From: Saturnia japonica
Taxonomy: Eukaryota; Arthropoda; Insecta; Lepidoptera; Saturniidae
Reading direction: 5' to 3'
NCBI GenBank assembly: GCA_033032175.1
Contig: CM065306.1
Coordinates: forward strand, 11,240,001-11,304,000
Length of the DNA: 64,000 bases
Shown here: piece by piece, positions 11,481 to 26,210 of the stretch
How positions within the stretch are numbered: the first letter of the stretch is position 1
How the letters are laid out: each line of letters begins with the position of its first letter
Position numbers and translations under genes: made by a program
The notes under the pieces: model-generated
What the model saw: only the letters and a program-made list of their open reading frames with translations
Database searches by the model: none
What the model was told of the DNA's origin: nothing

Positions 11481-13539
11481 ATTCTATTTGAAAAATAAAT
11501 AAATAATTATTAGGTACATACCACTAATACATATTAATTCATAGTGTCCTCTGTAAACAAACTAAATACTTGAGTACTGTAATAGATAAAATAATTAACA
11601 TTTCAATTTATCAATTACTTTTCTTTGCTATTAAGGTTATAAGTAGTGAATTCGTATAAAAACTTTCACTTTACTTTTTTTTCTTTCACGTCGGAATAGA
11701 TTGTAATCAAAAAGGCAGTCAATTATGAAAGATCCAAAGCATGAATAAAAAAATTATCTACTCCGAAATTATGCTAGTTATAAAATAAATTATTAATGTA
11801 ATAGCTAAAATACATAATAGAAATTTTATTTCTAAAGTATTAATGAAGAAAAATTACTGTATGTGTATTATCTTCTTTTTTTTGAAACCGTTACGTATTT
11901 TAACTCTCAAATTATTTACATCATTTAAATATGTATGCTTAACATAACTTGCATGTTACTTATATATTTCCAATAGACGTTAATGTTATGTTAATGTTTA
12001 AGTTTGTTATCTGCGCATTTCTAGGTGGGGTCGATTCAAATTAGATTTTATATGAAATTTCATGTATTATATACAATATAAATTAGTAATGTATATAATA
12101 TATGATTAATTTATTAATTTAAAGTGTAACCTAATAAAAAATATTGAATATATTTTGTATAATTTTTTTTATATAGAATTTATGTTTAAAAGTACATATT
12201 ATAATTGTTTGTATATAATCGTATCCACATATTTTATTAAATGATTATTATGATGCCAGGCTACTTATTATGCTTACTCGTTTTATACAAAACGACCAAA
12301 ACCTATTAAGATTCATGAATATTATTGATATTAAAAAAAATATTCTTTCTGTTTAACTTATTCGTATTTCAAATATTAAAATATTGCACATATTATGTGC
12401 CTGATTCTCTGTTATATTTAAATTAACTACGTTACTTTAGTAAAGTACTTTGCCTGGTAATAACATCGGTAATACTGTTTACATGATGTGAGTTTTGGGA
12501 AGCAAAATACTGTTGACTTGTTTAGATGAATAGTTAGTTTATAGAGCAATTGTAGTTTGCTACTATGATAAATGTGCTTATGAAAGTCTCTTGCCAAGAT
12601 AACAAATACTTGAATAACTAAACAAAATAAATTAAAAAAGCAAACAACTTTGCTAGTTTTAAAAATGGCATGAATTGTTAGAACGCGACTCCTAGTAAGC
12701 CGGTTAGTTTTGTTTAGCTCTCAACATACAACAGTTTCGAAAATTGACCTACAGTACTTTCTTACATTTCAGAAATGTATACCTAGTTATATTCGTAATA
12801 TTTTTATGAAACATATACATACAGAGTCTAGACGTGCAGTACGTTGAGTAGCGTGTTGAAAGAAATTGGTTTTTATTTTTTGAGATGGCCTACACTTGAC
12901 CTCAATTACAGCCGATAGAAAGTGTCGAAAAGGTGGACACGCCGACACGGTAACACGTACTTGTCTAGTCAATAGTCATTCACTCTTCTTTGATGCTTAC
13001 TAATTGAATTCTGATTTTATTATTAACCTGTTAATTTTGTTACAATGTACATTTTTATTTTAATACTCTTGATATTATTTATTAAATATTGTAAGTAAAT
13101 AATGTTGTGACTGTGACTTCTTCTTTCATGTCGATGAATTGTTTTAAATTGAGTATGACTAGTTTTCTACCACTTTCTGAGTGTTTAAAGAAGCTACCGA
13201 TAGGTCAGCGAATGTGCAGTAATAAAGACACAGAGGGCATACTAAGTGATGTAGCGTAGTTTAGGTATCACCACAGTCGCATAGAGTTTCATTTTGTTGA
13301 TTAATACCACATTTAACCAAATTTTAAACTGTTAATTAACTAACATAGAATAAATACTCTGTATTTAAACGCAACTCAATAATTGTAACTCATATTGGTA
13401 AAAAAAAAAGAACAAACCTATATATATCCTAACCTAACCTAACAATGTTTAAAAACTTAGTCGCGAGTGAATTGTAACTTTTAATTTCCATTTCAATACT
13501 ACTAAAGTGAGCAATTCTTGTATAGATATCTCTATACGT
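11481..13539. other. AT-rich intergenic stretch
   Basis: About 2 kb without a protein-like frame. An interstitial telomere-like run, CCTAACCTAACCTAAC, sits at 13428-13443. No other structure recognised. Confidence 0.45.
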
Positions 13540-13985
13540 AAACGAGGTGTACGTGTACGTATATGTTTGTATGTTTGAACGTGCTAATCTCTGAAACAAC
13601 CAATCAGATTTGAAGAATTCCTTTTTGCATTTTATAGCCTATTTATTGAAGAGGGTTATATGTTATATAACTTCACGCCACGACACTATGGAGCAAATCA
13701 GTAACCATGAACGTTAAGCAATCTGGAAAGCTATAAGCAAGTTCGGTGATACGCGGCAAGTGACCGTGGACTAGATGAATTTCAACACGGATAAAATCGT
13801 CTCTTGGGTCCTCAATACATATCACAGGAATCTACATATACATCTACAAATATACATATGTATATATGTTATTGTTTCCTCGGAGACTGTTTTAAAGATT
13901 TGGATGAAGTTTTGTATTTAAATAAATTATTTTTTTACTATTTACTTTACTCGCGAAGCTCGGTCGCCCACAAATTATTTTAATA
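13540..13985 (-). repeat. Dispersed repeat related to family A, minus orientation
   Basis: Has GTTTGAACGTGCTAATCTCT, CAATCAGATTTGAAGAATTC, TTATATAACTTCACGCCACG and, at the far end, TTACTCGCGAAGCTCGG. This is the reverse order of the blocks at 9001-9602. A second diverged stretch with GTACGCGCAAATCTCTGGAG follows at about 14500-14640. Confidence 0.5.
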
Positions 13986-15189
13986 AATCGAATAAAAATG
14001 TTTTGCAAAAATTTTATGTATGCATAAAATATATTTATAACTACATTAATATTCTAATATGTGTGTTTGTTTCATTGAATGCTATAATTAAATAAAGAAC
14101 ACGTGATAATAGTCTGTGGTTAACAAGCGCAGGTAAATCAGTAAGTTTCTGTGAAGCTTAAACATTTAGCCTAAGGTCAGTGTAGTCAGTTACAAAAAAG
14201 TGTTACATAGTTCTGTAATTTTGTCCTTTGTTTCAGTACAAATAAAGTGTACCTACGTGGCTATGTATAGTACGCCATTTACATGTTATGTAGATAAGTG
14301 AGTAAGAGAAATACATACGTAAGATGTTGAAGCAAGCCAAGAAACTAAATAATGAGGACGTATACCGTAAACATTATTTTAAGGATATCTAGTTGTTGAC
14401 TGATACAGCAGATAGTTGCACGCTTTCCTGTAATAACTTAATATAAACTTGAGATACTTATTACGTTATCAATACTAAGTAATATTATATTATAAAGCTC
14501 AAAAGTGTTTTTTTTTGTTTGTACGCGCAAATCTCTGGAGCTACTTACCGGTCACTTTTGAAAGATTATTTGATTTTTTATTGAAGATAATTATAGGATT
14601 ATTAGTAGCTTCACGCTACGACTAGATAATTCGATCTCGGCCGTTTTTTGTAATCCCGGGGTTTCGGGAAAGTCTACTGATAATTTTGGGAGCTCGAGAT
14701 AGTTTCGGTAATGTAGACAGGTAATAAAAAACCAGACTACTATATAAACATCTGCTTTTTAAAGATTTTTGTATTTACAAAATAATTAAACATTCATAAA
14801 ATAATCACTCGTAAAAGTAAGAAGTGAAACTTTAACAAAATTCACATTAAATCTCTTACAATAAACAAACGACTTCTGTCTATAACACTTTAAACTCCCA
14901 AAATAAAAATCAACCCAATTAAACATAAAGCTCCGTAATAACATATGTATGTTATTAGAATAATAATAAGAGGAATAATGTATTTTTCTACACAGATCAA
15001 CATTAATCATTAAATTATAATTACCAGAAATGGTTACATTTTAAGCCTTGTCAGAAAAAAAGGTAAACAATATCAGACCATTTCAATCTTCTTTGAAATA
15101 AAGTAACTACTTTTGTCTATAACACTTATCATTAACACGTTAAACTTCAAAAAAACTTACTCAGACTTAAGTTCCCGTAACAAGCACGT

Positions 15190-15395
15190 TACTCTTCAAA
15201 TTATATCGAATCTTTTAGCTGCGACCCTAAGGAGTGGATTAGTAGGTAACCACGAAGGTCAAGTAATCTGGCAGGCTGCGGGCAAGTACGGGAAATGAGA
15301 ACAATCATAGGCTACACTGGCGCGTTGGTGGAGGCTCGCTGGAGAGTAGGTTGAATAAATTTAACACGGGTGAAACCGTGGGCACAGCTAGTTTA
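15190..15395 (-). repeat. Dispersed repeat end with shared head, minus orientation
   Basis: Ends AACACGGGTGAAACCGTG then GGCACAGCTAGTTTA, as at 5350-5378. The segment AAGTAATCTGGCAGGCTGCG resembles AAGCAATCTGGAAAGCTATA at 13717, tying it to the repeat at 13540-13985. Confidence 0.5.
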
Positions 15396-16744
15396 ATTAT
15401 AAAGTATCCTTATAGAAAAATTCCATTTATAAATTCCAAGAAAGATTGAAAGCAAATTGGTAATAAAAGAGGATCTTACCATAGCAAATTGTTAAACATT
15501 GGATGTAGGGCCTTTGGACGTAAATTCTGAGTGTTGCATTTTTATGGATAAACATTTTTTATGAACTTTAGTTCATGAAGCGAAGGTAATTGAATGAAGA
15601 GAAATAATTAATTTTACTTAACTGCAACTAATAACATATTTTAAAATTAAAGCTTGTAATAATTTAATTATAAACATTCATTAAAATAGAAATTAATAAC
15701 AGTGTCAGAAGTACGACAATTGGTTTAATAAAAATAAATAATTTTAAAGAAAAGATTGTTGTACATTTTTTAAATAAAATACTTTTTTTAAGTGGAATTA
15801 ATACACATATTATGTATAATTAATATTATATTTTTACGTAAATATCATGTAGATTTCATTATTGGCTGAAGTATCGCTAATGGTAGAGCGAATTGTAGCA
15901 GTATTACCTACATTAAATAAGAGTAAACCAATGATAAAGACCAGTGGAATATTTATCTAATGTCTGTAGGTTCAAGCTTCTGTATCTACCATTTAACTAT
16001 TCAGAATTCACGAACATATACTTAAATGTATTTAATCAGCAGAACTATCGGGTGATGGAGAATTTTCCGCTCGAGAATGGGTCTCTTGATACATTGATAC
16101 CATCATGAAAAGGAAAAACAAAGAACTATCAATACTTGGCATTGGAAATTGTTATTATGTCATGGTGAACAAGTACTTTCTTACCTAGAGAAGACTTTGC
16201 CAAATAGTGAAACATTTACAAATTGATATTATTATGGTAGTTCATCACTGTCCTCTACCGCTTACAAGTTGTACTAAGTTGTTGATTATAAGGTAGATAA
16301 ATTGGTAAATATTTATTAATTTTAACAGTTTTAGGCATCGATAAAGAAATTTGTTATTCTGTCTTCTAATCGTTGTAAAATGTTTGTTTTCGTACGAATG
16401 AGTGTGTTTTGCTATCCTAAGCCAATATAAGATATGAAAAATCACCATTTATTCGCTACCTTCTTTGATTTTTTATTCTTATTCGATAATTATTTATTCT
16501 GGGAATAACTTAATCACATAAAACTTTTTTTCAATGAAATCACTAATTAAAGAGTGTATTTAATTACCGTGTGAAATAAAAACAATAGCATGCATTATGA
16601 CATTTGTGCTGCGAACCTGTTATCGTGCAATTTAAACGTAACATGCGTATTCATTACGTTACGGATATAGTCACGTAGCTGAGAATTTTGCTAATTGACT
16701 GTATCTTGTAGATAAGTAATAAAATCAATGTAGAGGTACACCGG
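15396..16744. other. AT-rich stretch upstream of the CpG-rich island
   Basis: No protein-like frame. If the island at 16745-17184 is a promoter, this is its upstream flank. A GATA-type site (GTAGATAAGTAAT) lies at about 16709. Confidence 0.35.
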
Positions 16745-16819
16745 CTGCATTTTTAATTTATGCCGATGTGAATTTGCGAAGCGTTGGGGTCCGACGTCGG
16801 CCCCCGCCACCGGACTTCA

Positions 16820-16827
16820 TATTTATA
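16820..16827 (+). promoter_or_regulatory. TATA-like box of a putative promoter
   Basis: TATTTATA followed about 35 bases later by an initiator-like TTCAAAC (A at 16855). It sits at the upstream edge of a CpG-rich island. The spacing is slightly longer than usual for a TATA to start-site distance, so the start site is approximate. Confidence 0.35.
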
Positions 16828-16849
16828 CGCTAAAGCGGGCACCGCAAAG

Positions 16850-17184
16850 AGTTCAAACGTGCGTCGGCCGCTCGAAACAGTAGACGATCGAGAGAATCAG
16901 AATCGCAACGCGTGGGTAGTAGCGTAGACGAGAGGGCGAGTGCAGTGTGCAGTGCGTGCGGGTCGTGTGTCGCTGAAAGCTCGCGCTGCGAAGCCTCCGC
17001 AAGTGGTGGCATCGCGCGAGCGCCCGTCTCGCGTCAGTGCCGGCCCGGCCGCGCCGTAAGCACCACGCTCCAACAACGAACTTAACTAACTGTTAACTGC
17101 TGGACACTGATAAACATTGTATCAATAACTTTTTATTTAAACTGCCAGTCGTACAAGTGATCGCGTATATTCATTCTGAGAGTG
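16850..17184 (+). other. Putative non-coding first exon (5' leader) of the tenectin-like gene
   Basis: A GC-rich stretch in an AT-rich region, with no ATG between 16855 and 17184, as expected of a 5' leader. It ends in a strong splice donor, AGTG|GTGAGT, with GT at 17185. Its natural partner is the acceptor TTGTTGCAG at about 41694-41702, 14 bases before the signal-peptide ATG. Linkage to that gene is inference; it could instead be an unrelated non-coding transcript or another promoter. Confidence 0.4.
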
Positions 17185-20100
17185 GTGAGTCTCATTTTTT
17201 TATTATTATAAAAATAAATTGCCACAATTTTAGTATGTTTAAAGAAAGAAAATTACTATCGACGCAACGAAAGCAAACGTTTGCAGCATCCTTTAATTGG
17301 ACACCAACGAAGCGTCTGAAAAAGCTGCATTGTAAGCTTTTCCTCCCGCCATAACTGTTCAGGACTGACTTATCTTTGTTTACACCGTACGACGGATTTC
17401 GAGATAACTTTCAAACTATTTTTACTTTATTTAACAACTTTTAAACCTTATTATTTAATCAATTTTATGTTTCCGGTTATATCGTTAGTTCTATTTACAG
17501 TATACGACATGTGGAGATTATTACAACAAATGAATCAACGCTAAATAAGCAATTGAACATTTTTCAGAAAAAAATGTATTAACAAAATTATGTTTAAAAA
17601 AATAACTGCTGCAAGTAAAAAGGGGTTTTATTAAAAAAATATAGCCGGTGCCTATAAATTTAAATTTAAACAAAAATTATATCTTTGAACAATAACTTCC
17701 GCTTTTCCACATGCGAATAATGTAGGCACATTTTACTGATTAAAAGTTTTTTTATAATATGCGCTCTGTGAACAATAGTTATTATTCCCCTAAACCATTT
17801 AAATAAATTCAACACGATTTTATGTAATAAAAATAATAAAAGCAAGGTCCATAATACCTTATTGAAACAAACAATTTTATTGATTGTTAATTAATTATGA
17901 ACTCGCATGAAGTTAATAAAATAAGGAATAACATAGCGTGAGTGGATCCGATTCAGCCTCGTGCCACAAGAATAAGCGTGGCGGATTCAATACTTCACAG
18001 TCACCACTACTAATCATTCATGTACTTACAAAGTAGATTGAAATTGATATTCGCATTATTATTTATTGAACCGTGTAAAAAGTATCCCGGACTTCAATTT
18101 TTATATTACCATTTTGGACATCAAATTGATTTTGAAGAGATTATTTGAAAATATTAACAAAAAAAGTAATGATACGTTAGTATGGGTACAAAAACGCTAG
18201 ACTTCCCAATAGCAAACAAGTACGTACTTTATTTATTTTGTAAAAGAAATGTCGCTTCATTACATTTGGATCCCGGTAGATAACTGTAACTAAGATTTAT
18301 TTTTTGTATAACTACTGAATGAAATCTTATTTTATACCCAATCATATGTTATATATTTTAATTTTCACACGAGGTCTTTCCGCTCAACTTTTTTTTAAAG
18401 AACAAATTACTTTAATTGCTTTCCTTTTAATAAAGAAATATATACAGATAAATAAAATCCAGCAAAGCGAATATCTTAAAATATTTAGTTTTGAACACTT
18501 TAATTACTTCTTTATTACTCCCTGGGCGGTTCTCAGGAAATTCATAATTTACTAAATTCTACCCAAATTTATTATCTCAGTTTCCAATTTAAATATATAT
18601 TGCCGTAGCTCCTTGCCCTTTGCCATTATATTTACTTTTGTTGTTGCCGGTTTTAAGACAAATTTAGCAAGTATTCCCTTGGGCTCTATATGAGTACAAT
18701 AATGTCTAAAATAAGTAATACTCCATAATGTCCTGATTAAGTTATTTTATACATATCCAGAGAATCAAAAGTCGCTGTAGCTGAAATCGGCCAGGATGAC
18801 ACACACACATATGAGTACAAAATTTATTGCATAGTGTCAATACGTTTCCTCACCGGGTTCTCATCTAACAAAGTCACACAAATTTTCAAAATAACTTCTT
18901 TTTGTTCTTCAATTATTATTTTCTATTGATAATAATCAATCAAATTTACTTGTTAGTACTTTCGCGTCCGACTCATAAGTTGAATGCGATGTTTTTGTTG
19001 TATCACTTAGCGAACCTTACATTAACTTAAATGCTCAATTACATCATAGAACAAGATAAATATCTTGAAATTACAATGACGGTTGTTAGTGCGAATCGTC
19101 TGTCGGTTTCGGTCCGGTTGATTGCGCAAAGCTCGAAGGCGGTGCGGTGCGCGGTGAGCGTTGGGCGCGGTTGCGAGTTCAAGTGCAGGGGTGAAGGCTC
19201 CGCGGATGGCCGACGCGACGCTACGCCATCCATGCGCCATTCCGCATCTTGGGGGCCAGGCGAGAATACAATTTATTTGAAGGGTGCATGCTATCTATAA
19301 CATCCAAATAGACACCGTTCTTAAGTAAATAATATGTATAGATTACACTACATTTAAATTATATTCTCTTTTCGTAGTCTGTTGACATCGTCTTTGTTCA
19401 AATTATGTAGTAGGTACCATAAAATGGTCATATGTAGGCTGTATTTCATTGATTTGATTGGTTATTTATTGGCTTTTGTCAATCAATAACTGCGATCTCT
19501 GCACTACATTCCCTCTACGTAGGTTGAGTCGGTTCTTAACATCAATTATAAGTAAGTGTATTATAATATCAGTGTTATGATATGGTAAATTTAATGACAT
19601 ACAATTTTAAAATAAGTTTAATAGGTCTAATAAGCTACTATTAAGGGTATGAAGGTGTATTTTTGTATGTTTCAGAAAAAGAGTTTAAACTTAGTATTTC
19701 TTAAAATTTATCTTAAATTAGAATAAAGAGCTTTACATATTATTATATTATTTCCATATTATATATTCATAGTTACAACAAAATAATTACAATATTAGCA
19801 GTAATTAAAAGAGTTAAAAAATCAATGCTGTACAACAATAACACGATCCTAAAAATCTGAAGGCGCAGTAATTAAAGGTATCTATCTACCTATATTGGTT
19901 ATAGTACTGCAAGGTCAAGGAGCTTCCGAATCTTTTGTTTAAAACGTTTCGCACTAAGTGCACGGAAATACGCATAGTTGACGGTGGTTAAATGGCTGGA
20001 TGATGATCTTCCTCAAAATACACGTAAAGACCGTGATATTTACGTACCTACGTATTTTAAGTAAAAAAAGACAATACAAATGGTACTTTTTGTTAATGTA

Positions 20101-21954
20101 TTTTAACAATCATTCGCGTCTCAAATCTTACACTAAATTCAGCTAAGAACAACGCGTGTAATTGTTTAATTTAATCAATAGATAAATTACATAGCAAGTT
20201 CTTTTGTGGATAGCGAGATGTAAATAATAAGGCGACAAATGGCGGCAATTAAAATTAACCGGCATTTAAAATCAACGTATCCAGTGACTCTGCATTAATG
20301 AAAGTACGCGTGAATATGCGCACGCGCAATCCCGCCGTGATAGAATGCATTCGCGGCGTTCGACGTGAACATCGCTGCGTGCCACGCGCCGCCACCGCCG
20401 CGCCGCTTAGCCGCCCGCCGCCCGCCGCCCGCCGCCGTTGTCGCTTCCTAAGAAAATGGCAACTTATGGAGAACTGAATCTGGGGCTCACAGGTGCCGTT
20501 GACCTCCGACACTTCCAGTAATTTACGCACATGTGTTGCCATTCACATTTAATATTTACATACATTCTTCAACTTCAACAACATTCGTGTATAGTAAACG
20601 TAATTACGATAATAAGTTATCCTCAAAAAAAAAAACATTTTTAATATTGGTAGAACCTGTGCAAGGTCCGATCGACTACGAAAGCATCATCACCATATCT
20701 ATTTGTGGCACAAATCAGCAGTGCTCGAGCTACCTTTTTCCGGTTTGAAAAGTGTTATTAACAACACGCACGGTATAGGAGGCGTTCTAAGGGTAGTAGT
20801 TACCTATCAGCGACTGCGGTTTTCAGTGACCATTTAGCATCATATGAAATGCACCTGTTGCTACTTCTTTAATAAAAAGACAAGGGTGGCACATACATAT
20901 GACAAAATGTTCTAGTGGTATCGGAATTTTGTAAGTGAAATGTGCTGGAATAAGTGAGAGGTAATTTTGTTTTAAAATTAATTGCTAATTATAAATAAAA
21001 CGAAAATATTTACCGAAATATTCAGTGAAAGCATGCTTATTACGTGGATGATAATTTTTTTGACAGATACTTTTTTTATGTTTGCTCGTCAAGTAGGTAA
21101 ATATATATGTAATTATTATACATAGGTAGTGGTTACCCGATGTGAAAGCGGTGAATTCAATGCGTCTGCGGGTCCGCGCACTCACAGCCGCGCGTCGCCC
21201 CGCGCCACGCCGCCGCGTCGTCCGTCGCGACGAGTGTAGGAGCCGAAACCGTTACTGGACCACAAAATTGTCGCAAAAAACGTCGTAAACCGTTTCTGTT
21301 TCACTTGTTACATTGTAATTTTGTGACGTGACTTTGATTTCATGGTATATTTAATGAGTATTATTGACAAAAAACAAATTTTCTATTACAGTTGCGTAAC
21401 TCTCGATTCATTATTGTCTCTTAAATGATTTTACTATATTATCTATGATACTACGTTTGCCATACAAACAAAAAAACACTTAGGTACATACATATAAAAT
21501 GTTACTCTTTTTTAATATGCAAACGAGACTTGGTATTCATATGAAAAAGAAGTCTTTACTTTCTTTCTGAAATATTTCATAAATCGTAAAATGAATGACT
21601 GCGCATAATTTATGCATAAACAGTAAAAAATAGTAACAGCGTAACCATAAAAAACCTTTAAATTACGTTTTTGTTAAATCAAGCCAAGGTTAGATTAGGC
21701 CAAGCTAATTAATAATTGATTCCCTCTATAATTATGATTTGTTGGTCTGACTAAACGTGTGTTGGATTTCAAAATGATTAAATCTAAGATGAATTAATTA
21801 GTGATATAGTAGTTATCTGTCAACATATAGCTTTGCCTACGTTTTATGTTATCATTGCAGCTTAAAACAAATTAACTGCACCTGATGGCAAGCATAGCAA
21901 AAACTTTACACGACATCGGCCATTTAGAAATTAAGATCCTTTATATTGTATAAT

Positions 21955-22100
21955 GGCTTTGTCCGCGGCTCCGCTCGCGTTGTTGTATTTTTTTTTAGAT
22001 AAAGACCAAGTAGTATCTATAAGGAAAAACAAAAACATCACCAAAATCTATCCAGTAGCTTTTGCGTGATGCGCACACGACGGCAAACATTTATTATTTT
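21955..22100 (+). repeat. Dispersed repeat family F, copy 2
   Basis: Has the head GTCCGCGGCTCCGCTCGCG, then TTTTAGATAAAGACCAAGTA, CATCACCAAAATCTATCCAG and TAGCTTTTGCGTGATGCGCA, in the same order as 8800-9000. Confidence 0.6.
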
Positions 22101-24082
22101 ATTTAAATAAATCACCGAACGTGCTATGTCACAATTCTTCACAATTAATAACACCATGAATTATGTAGCCATATTTATTAGAAGAGCTGTTTTAAAAAAA
22201 TCTACTTTATGATTTTTTGCGCATCTTGATTTAAAAATAATTTGTATGATTTTTAAAGCACTTTCGACTAAATATTTGTAAATTATTCTTAATTGATGAT
22301 TTATCGATGATATTATACATAAAATTATCATATTTCAAATTTATAATGATAGTTTTATTTAAGTAAAACGGCCCCACTAGTCGTAGAGGTATTGTTGGAA
22401 AATTAAAAAAAAGAGTTTTCTTGTGCCTTTGCTTAACGTAAAGTTGTATTTTATTGTAATTAAAGTTACTATTTTATTTATATTAGGTGTCGATATTGTA
22501 ATATGGTATTATAAATTAATATAATTATAGAAAAACAATATTATAGATAATGTAAAGATAAAACGACATAAACATAGTAGGTACGCAGCAAAGAGGAGAT
22601 AGAAAAAATAAACATTACGGTTGCACGCAGTGAATATGTTTAATACTGATAGCTAATAGTTTTTGAAGTACATAAGTATTGGTAGCAAGTGTGTGAGAAA
22701 CCTCGTCACGGATCGCTTTCTGAATATCAATATCGGTCTAAAGTCAAGCTCCGATGTCATTTCCAATGGCCGATAAAGAGGAATAGGTACACGAAAATGG
22801 CCTTACGTGAGGACTGCTTAAAATTCACACTCTGTATTAACGCTTTTTGTTTGATACTTACGAATGGAATGTAGGTTATGATGTTATATAGCTTGCGTTT
22901 TTTGCCAGACAAAGTTTTCATTAGTGACAATGGCTACTTGTTTCGTATGTCGTACCGGTGAATTTTTTATAAAGCGTGAAAGTGTTGACATCGTTACCCA
23001 AATATGAATAATATATCAAATACATATTACAAATTCAAACATGTTTCATTTGTCTGATATCCGATAAAATTCCCTCAGTACTTCATTTCAAGATAACTAA
23101 ATGTAAAATATATTTATTTAGTACAATATATATTTAAATAGTATATTACAACAAGACAATTTTTCACCAACAAGAAAACCAACATCAATGATTTTAAGGA
23201 ATTACTCGGTTTATCTTCGAAGTCTAAGGTCCAATGCCAATGAAATTAAAATGGGGCTGCCCCTAAGATACCCCCTTTCCAACAAAAAAGAATCGGCTAA
23301 ATCGCCCCATAAACAAAGAAGTTATGCTCGAACATCCATAAAAAAATACAATCGAACTGAGAACCTGCTTTTTTGTGTATTGTAAAAATACATGATTAAT
23401 CCGTTTGCAAAAAATATTTAATATTTTATATTCTGTATCACAACTATTACAAAAACTAAAAATCGTATAACCGAATGATCCCAACTTAAGGAATAGAGGT
23501 AAATTTATTCCTATGTTTTTATACATAAATTATTACAACACACTTTAATCCGGCTTACAGTCAGAATCGCAGTCATGACACAAAATGCATTATAAAATAT
23601 GTCTATGCGTATATTTATGGATTTACATTATTACATTTGAAAGAGTCGCTCGATAGAGTCTTGACCGAAGCGAGCTTATGCATTGGCCACCTCCCTGCAG
23701 TCTTTCTACCGTACCCACGTTCATAGCACCCACACTCTAAATAACAAGACAAATAGATATGTCCATTTTACAATTTACCGAGTAAAAAACTCATGTAATG
23801 TTTGAATAGGTCTTTTACCAATTAGTATTTTACCGATACGTATACGATGTTAGCGTCACTTTTGGTTTTCGTGTTGGTACCAGTTAACTTTTATGTAATC
23901 TTAGCTTTAGTTTCGGACGAGTTCAGTGGAAAATCATTTCAAAACGCACGCACACACACGTACGGTTAAAAGTAACCAAATACAGAAAGAATATGAAAAG
24001 ATAATAAACATGCATCTTATTTATTCAAACAATATTCTTATTACTCACCTTTATTTTAATACTATATATAACCTTATTATAA

Positions 24083-24626
24083 ACTAGTGCTGTGCCCGCG
24101 GCACCGCACGCGTTTGTTACTACACGGTAGTTAAGTATTAATATCCCTTCATTTTATTTTTATTAAAATTGTTGACAATTCATATGCCATATAAATTGAG
24201 GAATGGCATTTATTTCCCGTGTACAATTTTCATTAAAATCGGTTAAAAATGATTACTCCAATCTACGACTTCGAATGTATTACTAACGATTCCTAGGCTC
24301 TCAATAATATTATGGTATGAAGTATGATGTTATGCTTCCCGTATACAAACAATTTGATTAGAATCGGTTGAGAATTGATAATTTTTTTACGATTTTTATA
24401 AGTAATATTGACAATTCTTATACCTACCAATTGACCAATGACATAAGCATCCCGTGTACAAGATTTCATAAGATTGGTCAAGCCGTTTTTGAGTTTAATC
24501 CGGAAATACAAGACAGATAAAAAAAATGGCATTTTCGTGAACGGTATCGTTCATATAGTATATGGATCGGAAAATATGGACAAAAAATGGACACAGAAAG
24601 AACTACAGATTTACTAATATAGATAT
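24083..24626 (+). repeat. Dispersed repeat family B, copy 1
   Basis: Begins ACTAGTGCTGTGCCCGCGGC then ACCGCACGCGTTTG. The body has several diverged internal repeats of GAGGAATGGCATTTATTTCC and CCCGTGTACAA followed by ATTAAAATCGGTT. It ends near TTTACTAATATAGATATA. Related to the left part of 26211-27073. Non-coding. Confidence 0.65.
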
Positions 24627-26210
24627 ATTATATTAATATGAAAGCGTCATTAATACCAATACAGAATTTGCATTGTTATGTAATACTGAGTTATTATGTA
24701 TTAAGTAGTAGAGATGACCCCGAACCTTCGTTATTTGTAAAACACGTTGTAAAGTTACACCAGTATAGTTCAATTCTCTACAAAAATATGTATAGAACTT
24801 CCCTGTATGACATGTCATAACGTAGTTACAAAAATTAGAAGCAGAAAAAAATATTTTTCCCTTGTTATTCTTTTGCGAAATAGAAAAGTGTGATGCGCCC
24901 CATGTTAACATCAATATTAGGGGAGCTCATATTTTAATAGGCTTATTTTCATGCTTAAACGAAACTTTGAAGCTTGATTCCGAAACATTAAAAAAACACT
25001 AACTTTTTTGAATCACCTATAGTCGGTCGACACACTTGCTGTTTGTATAATTTTTCCACTAATTTTTCATTGAACTAGTGCACGTACTGAATAGCATTGA
25101 TTTTTTTGGATGAGGACCAAGTGCATATGCAGATAAAATATATTGATGGCATTGATAAAGAGCACTTAGGATAAATTATGATACTCGTGGCTCTTATTTA
25201 GGAAAAATGTTTTACGGATAAAATAAAATCTTTTCGTGGTGTATTTAAATCCGGTAAATGTTAACGTTTCACGGTTGCATGATATGAAACAGTTCACAAT
25301 TCGCAAAACAACCAGGAAATTTTTAATTACGCAGTTATAAGCTATGTCTACATTTGTAATAAAAAGGCTTAAGCAACAGTTGATAATGTCCAAGTTGTTT
25401 TATGGTGCGGAACGTACGATGTCATTGTCCTACGAGTAGGTAAGGCTCATGCACCTTTGCCGGTTCGCTGTGGTTCACCACCACCGCGCCAACACCGCGC
25501 CATCGAATCTCGTTTTGAATCCCTATGATACAACATTAAAAACTGCGAAATGGTTTTATTATATATTTGCCAAAACTCTTGTTACCAAAGATACAATTAC
25601 ACCATAGTCTACCTTACTACATGTTTCGACATAACAATTAAAGCTCTCTACTTGATCATTTTTACTACGTAAATGTGATTTTATAATGTTTGATTATATT
25701 TATAAACACTGATGTTCTTACAAGTACAAACAGTAAAAAAGAAATCATAAGTTTCGAAATAATTACTTTAAAAAAAAACTGAATACTATTACAGTGAAAC
25801 ATCTAGTACTTTAAAACACCAATAAGGGAGAAGTTGTGCATAATTAATCACACATATTTTTGAGATCACAGCTGCATCCCAATCTTTAAAATAAAGCACT
25901 TCATTTTCCATAAATTCATTTTCCTTTAATCTTGTGAGGGTTCGAGTTCCTGAGGGAAGCGATGTGTCAAACGGTTCTATATGAATAATTCCTTTCCAGA
26001 GAAAGTTTAGAGACAAGAAAAATAAATAAATAAAAAGTCAACCAAAAGTAAAAATTAATTGATACTATATTGAAGCCCAATTTAGAAATGTAGTTTAGAT
26101 AATAAATTATTTTTTTAATAGTAGATATTTCTTCTTTATTTGTCTTCGGTTTAATTACTCCTTTTATATTTTTTAGTAAGGATCATTATGTACTTTACTT
26201 AATTATAATA

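Noticed and set aside
19031..19300. Open frames on both strands in a CpG-rich patch
   Set aside because: Both strands are open only because GC-rich DNA has few stops. No family character and no splice context.
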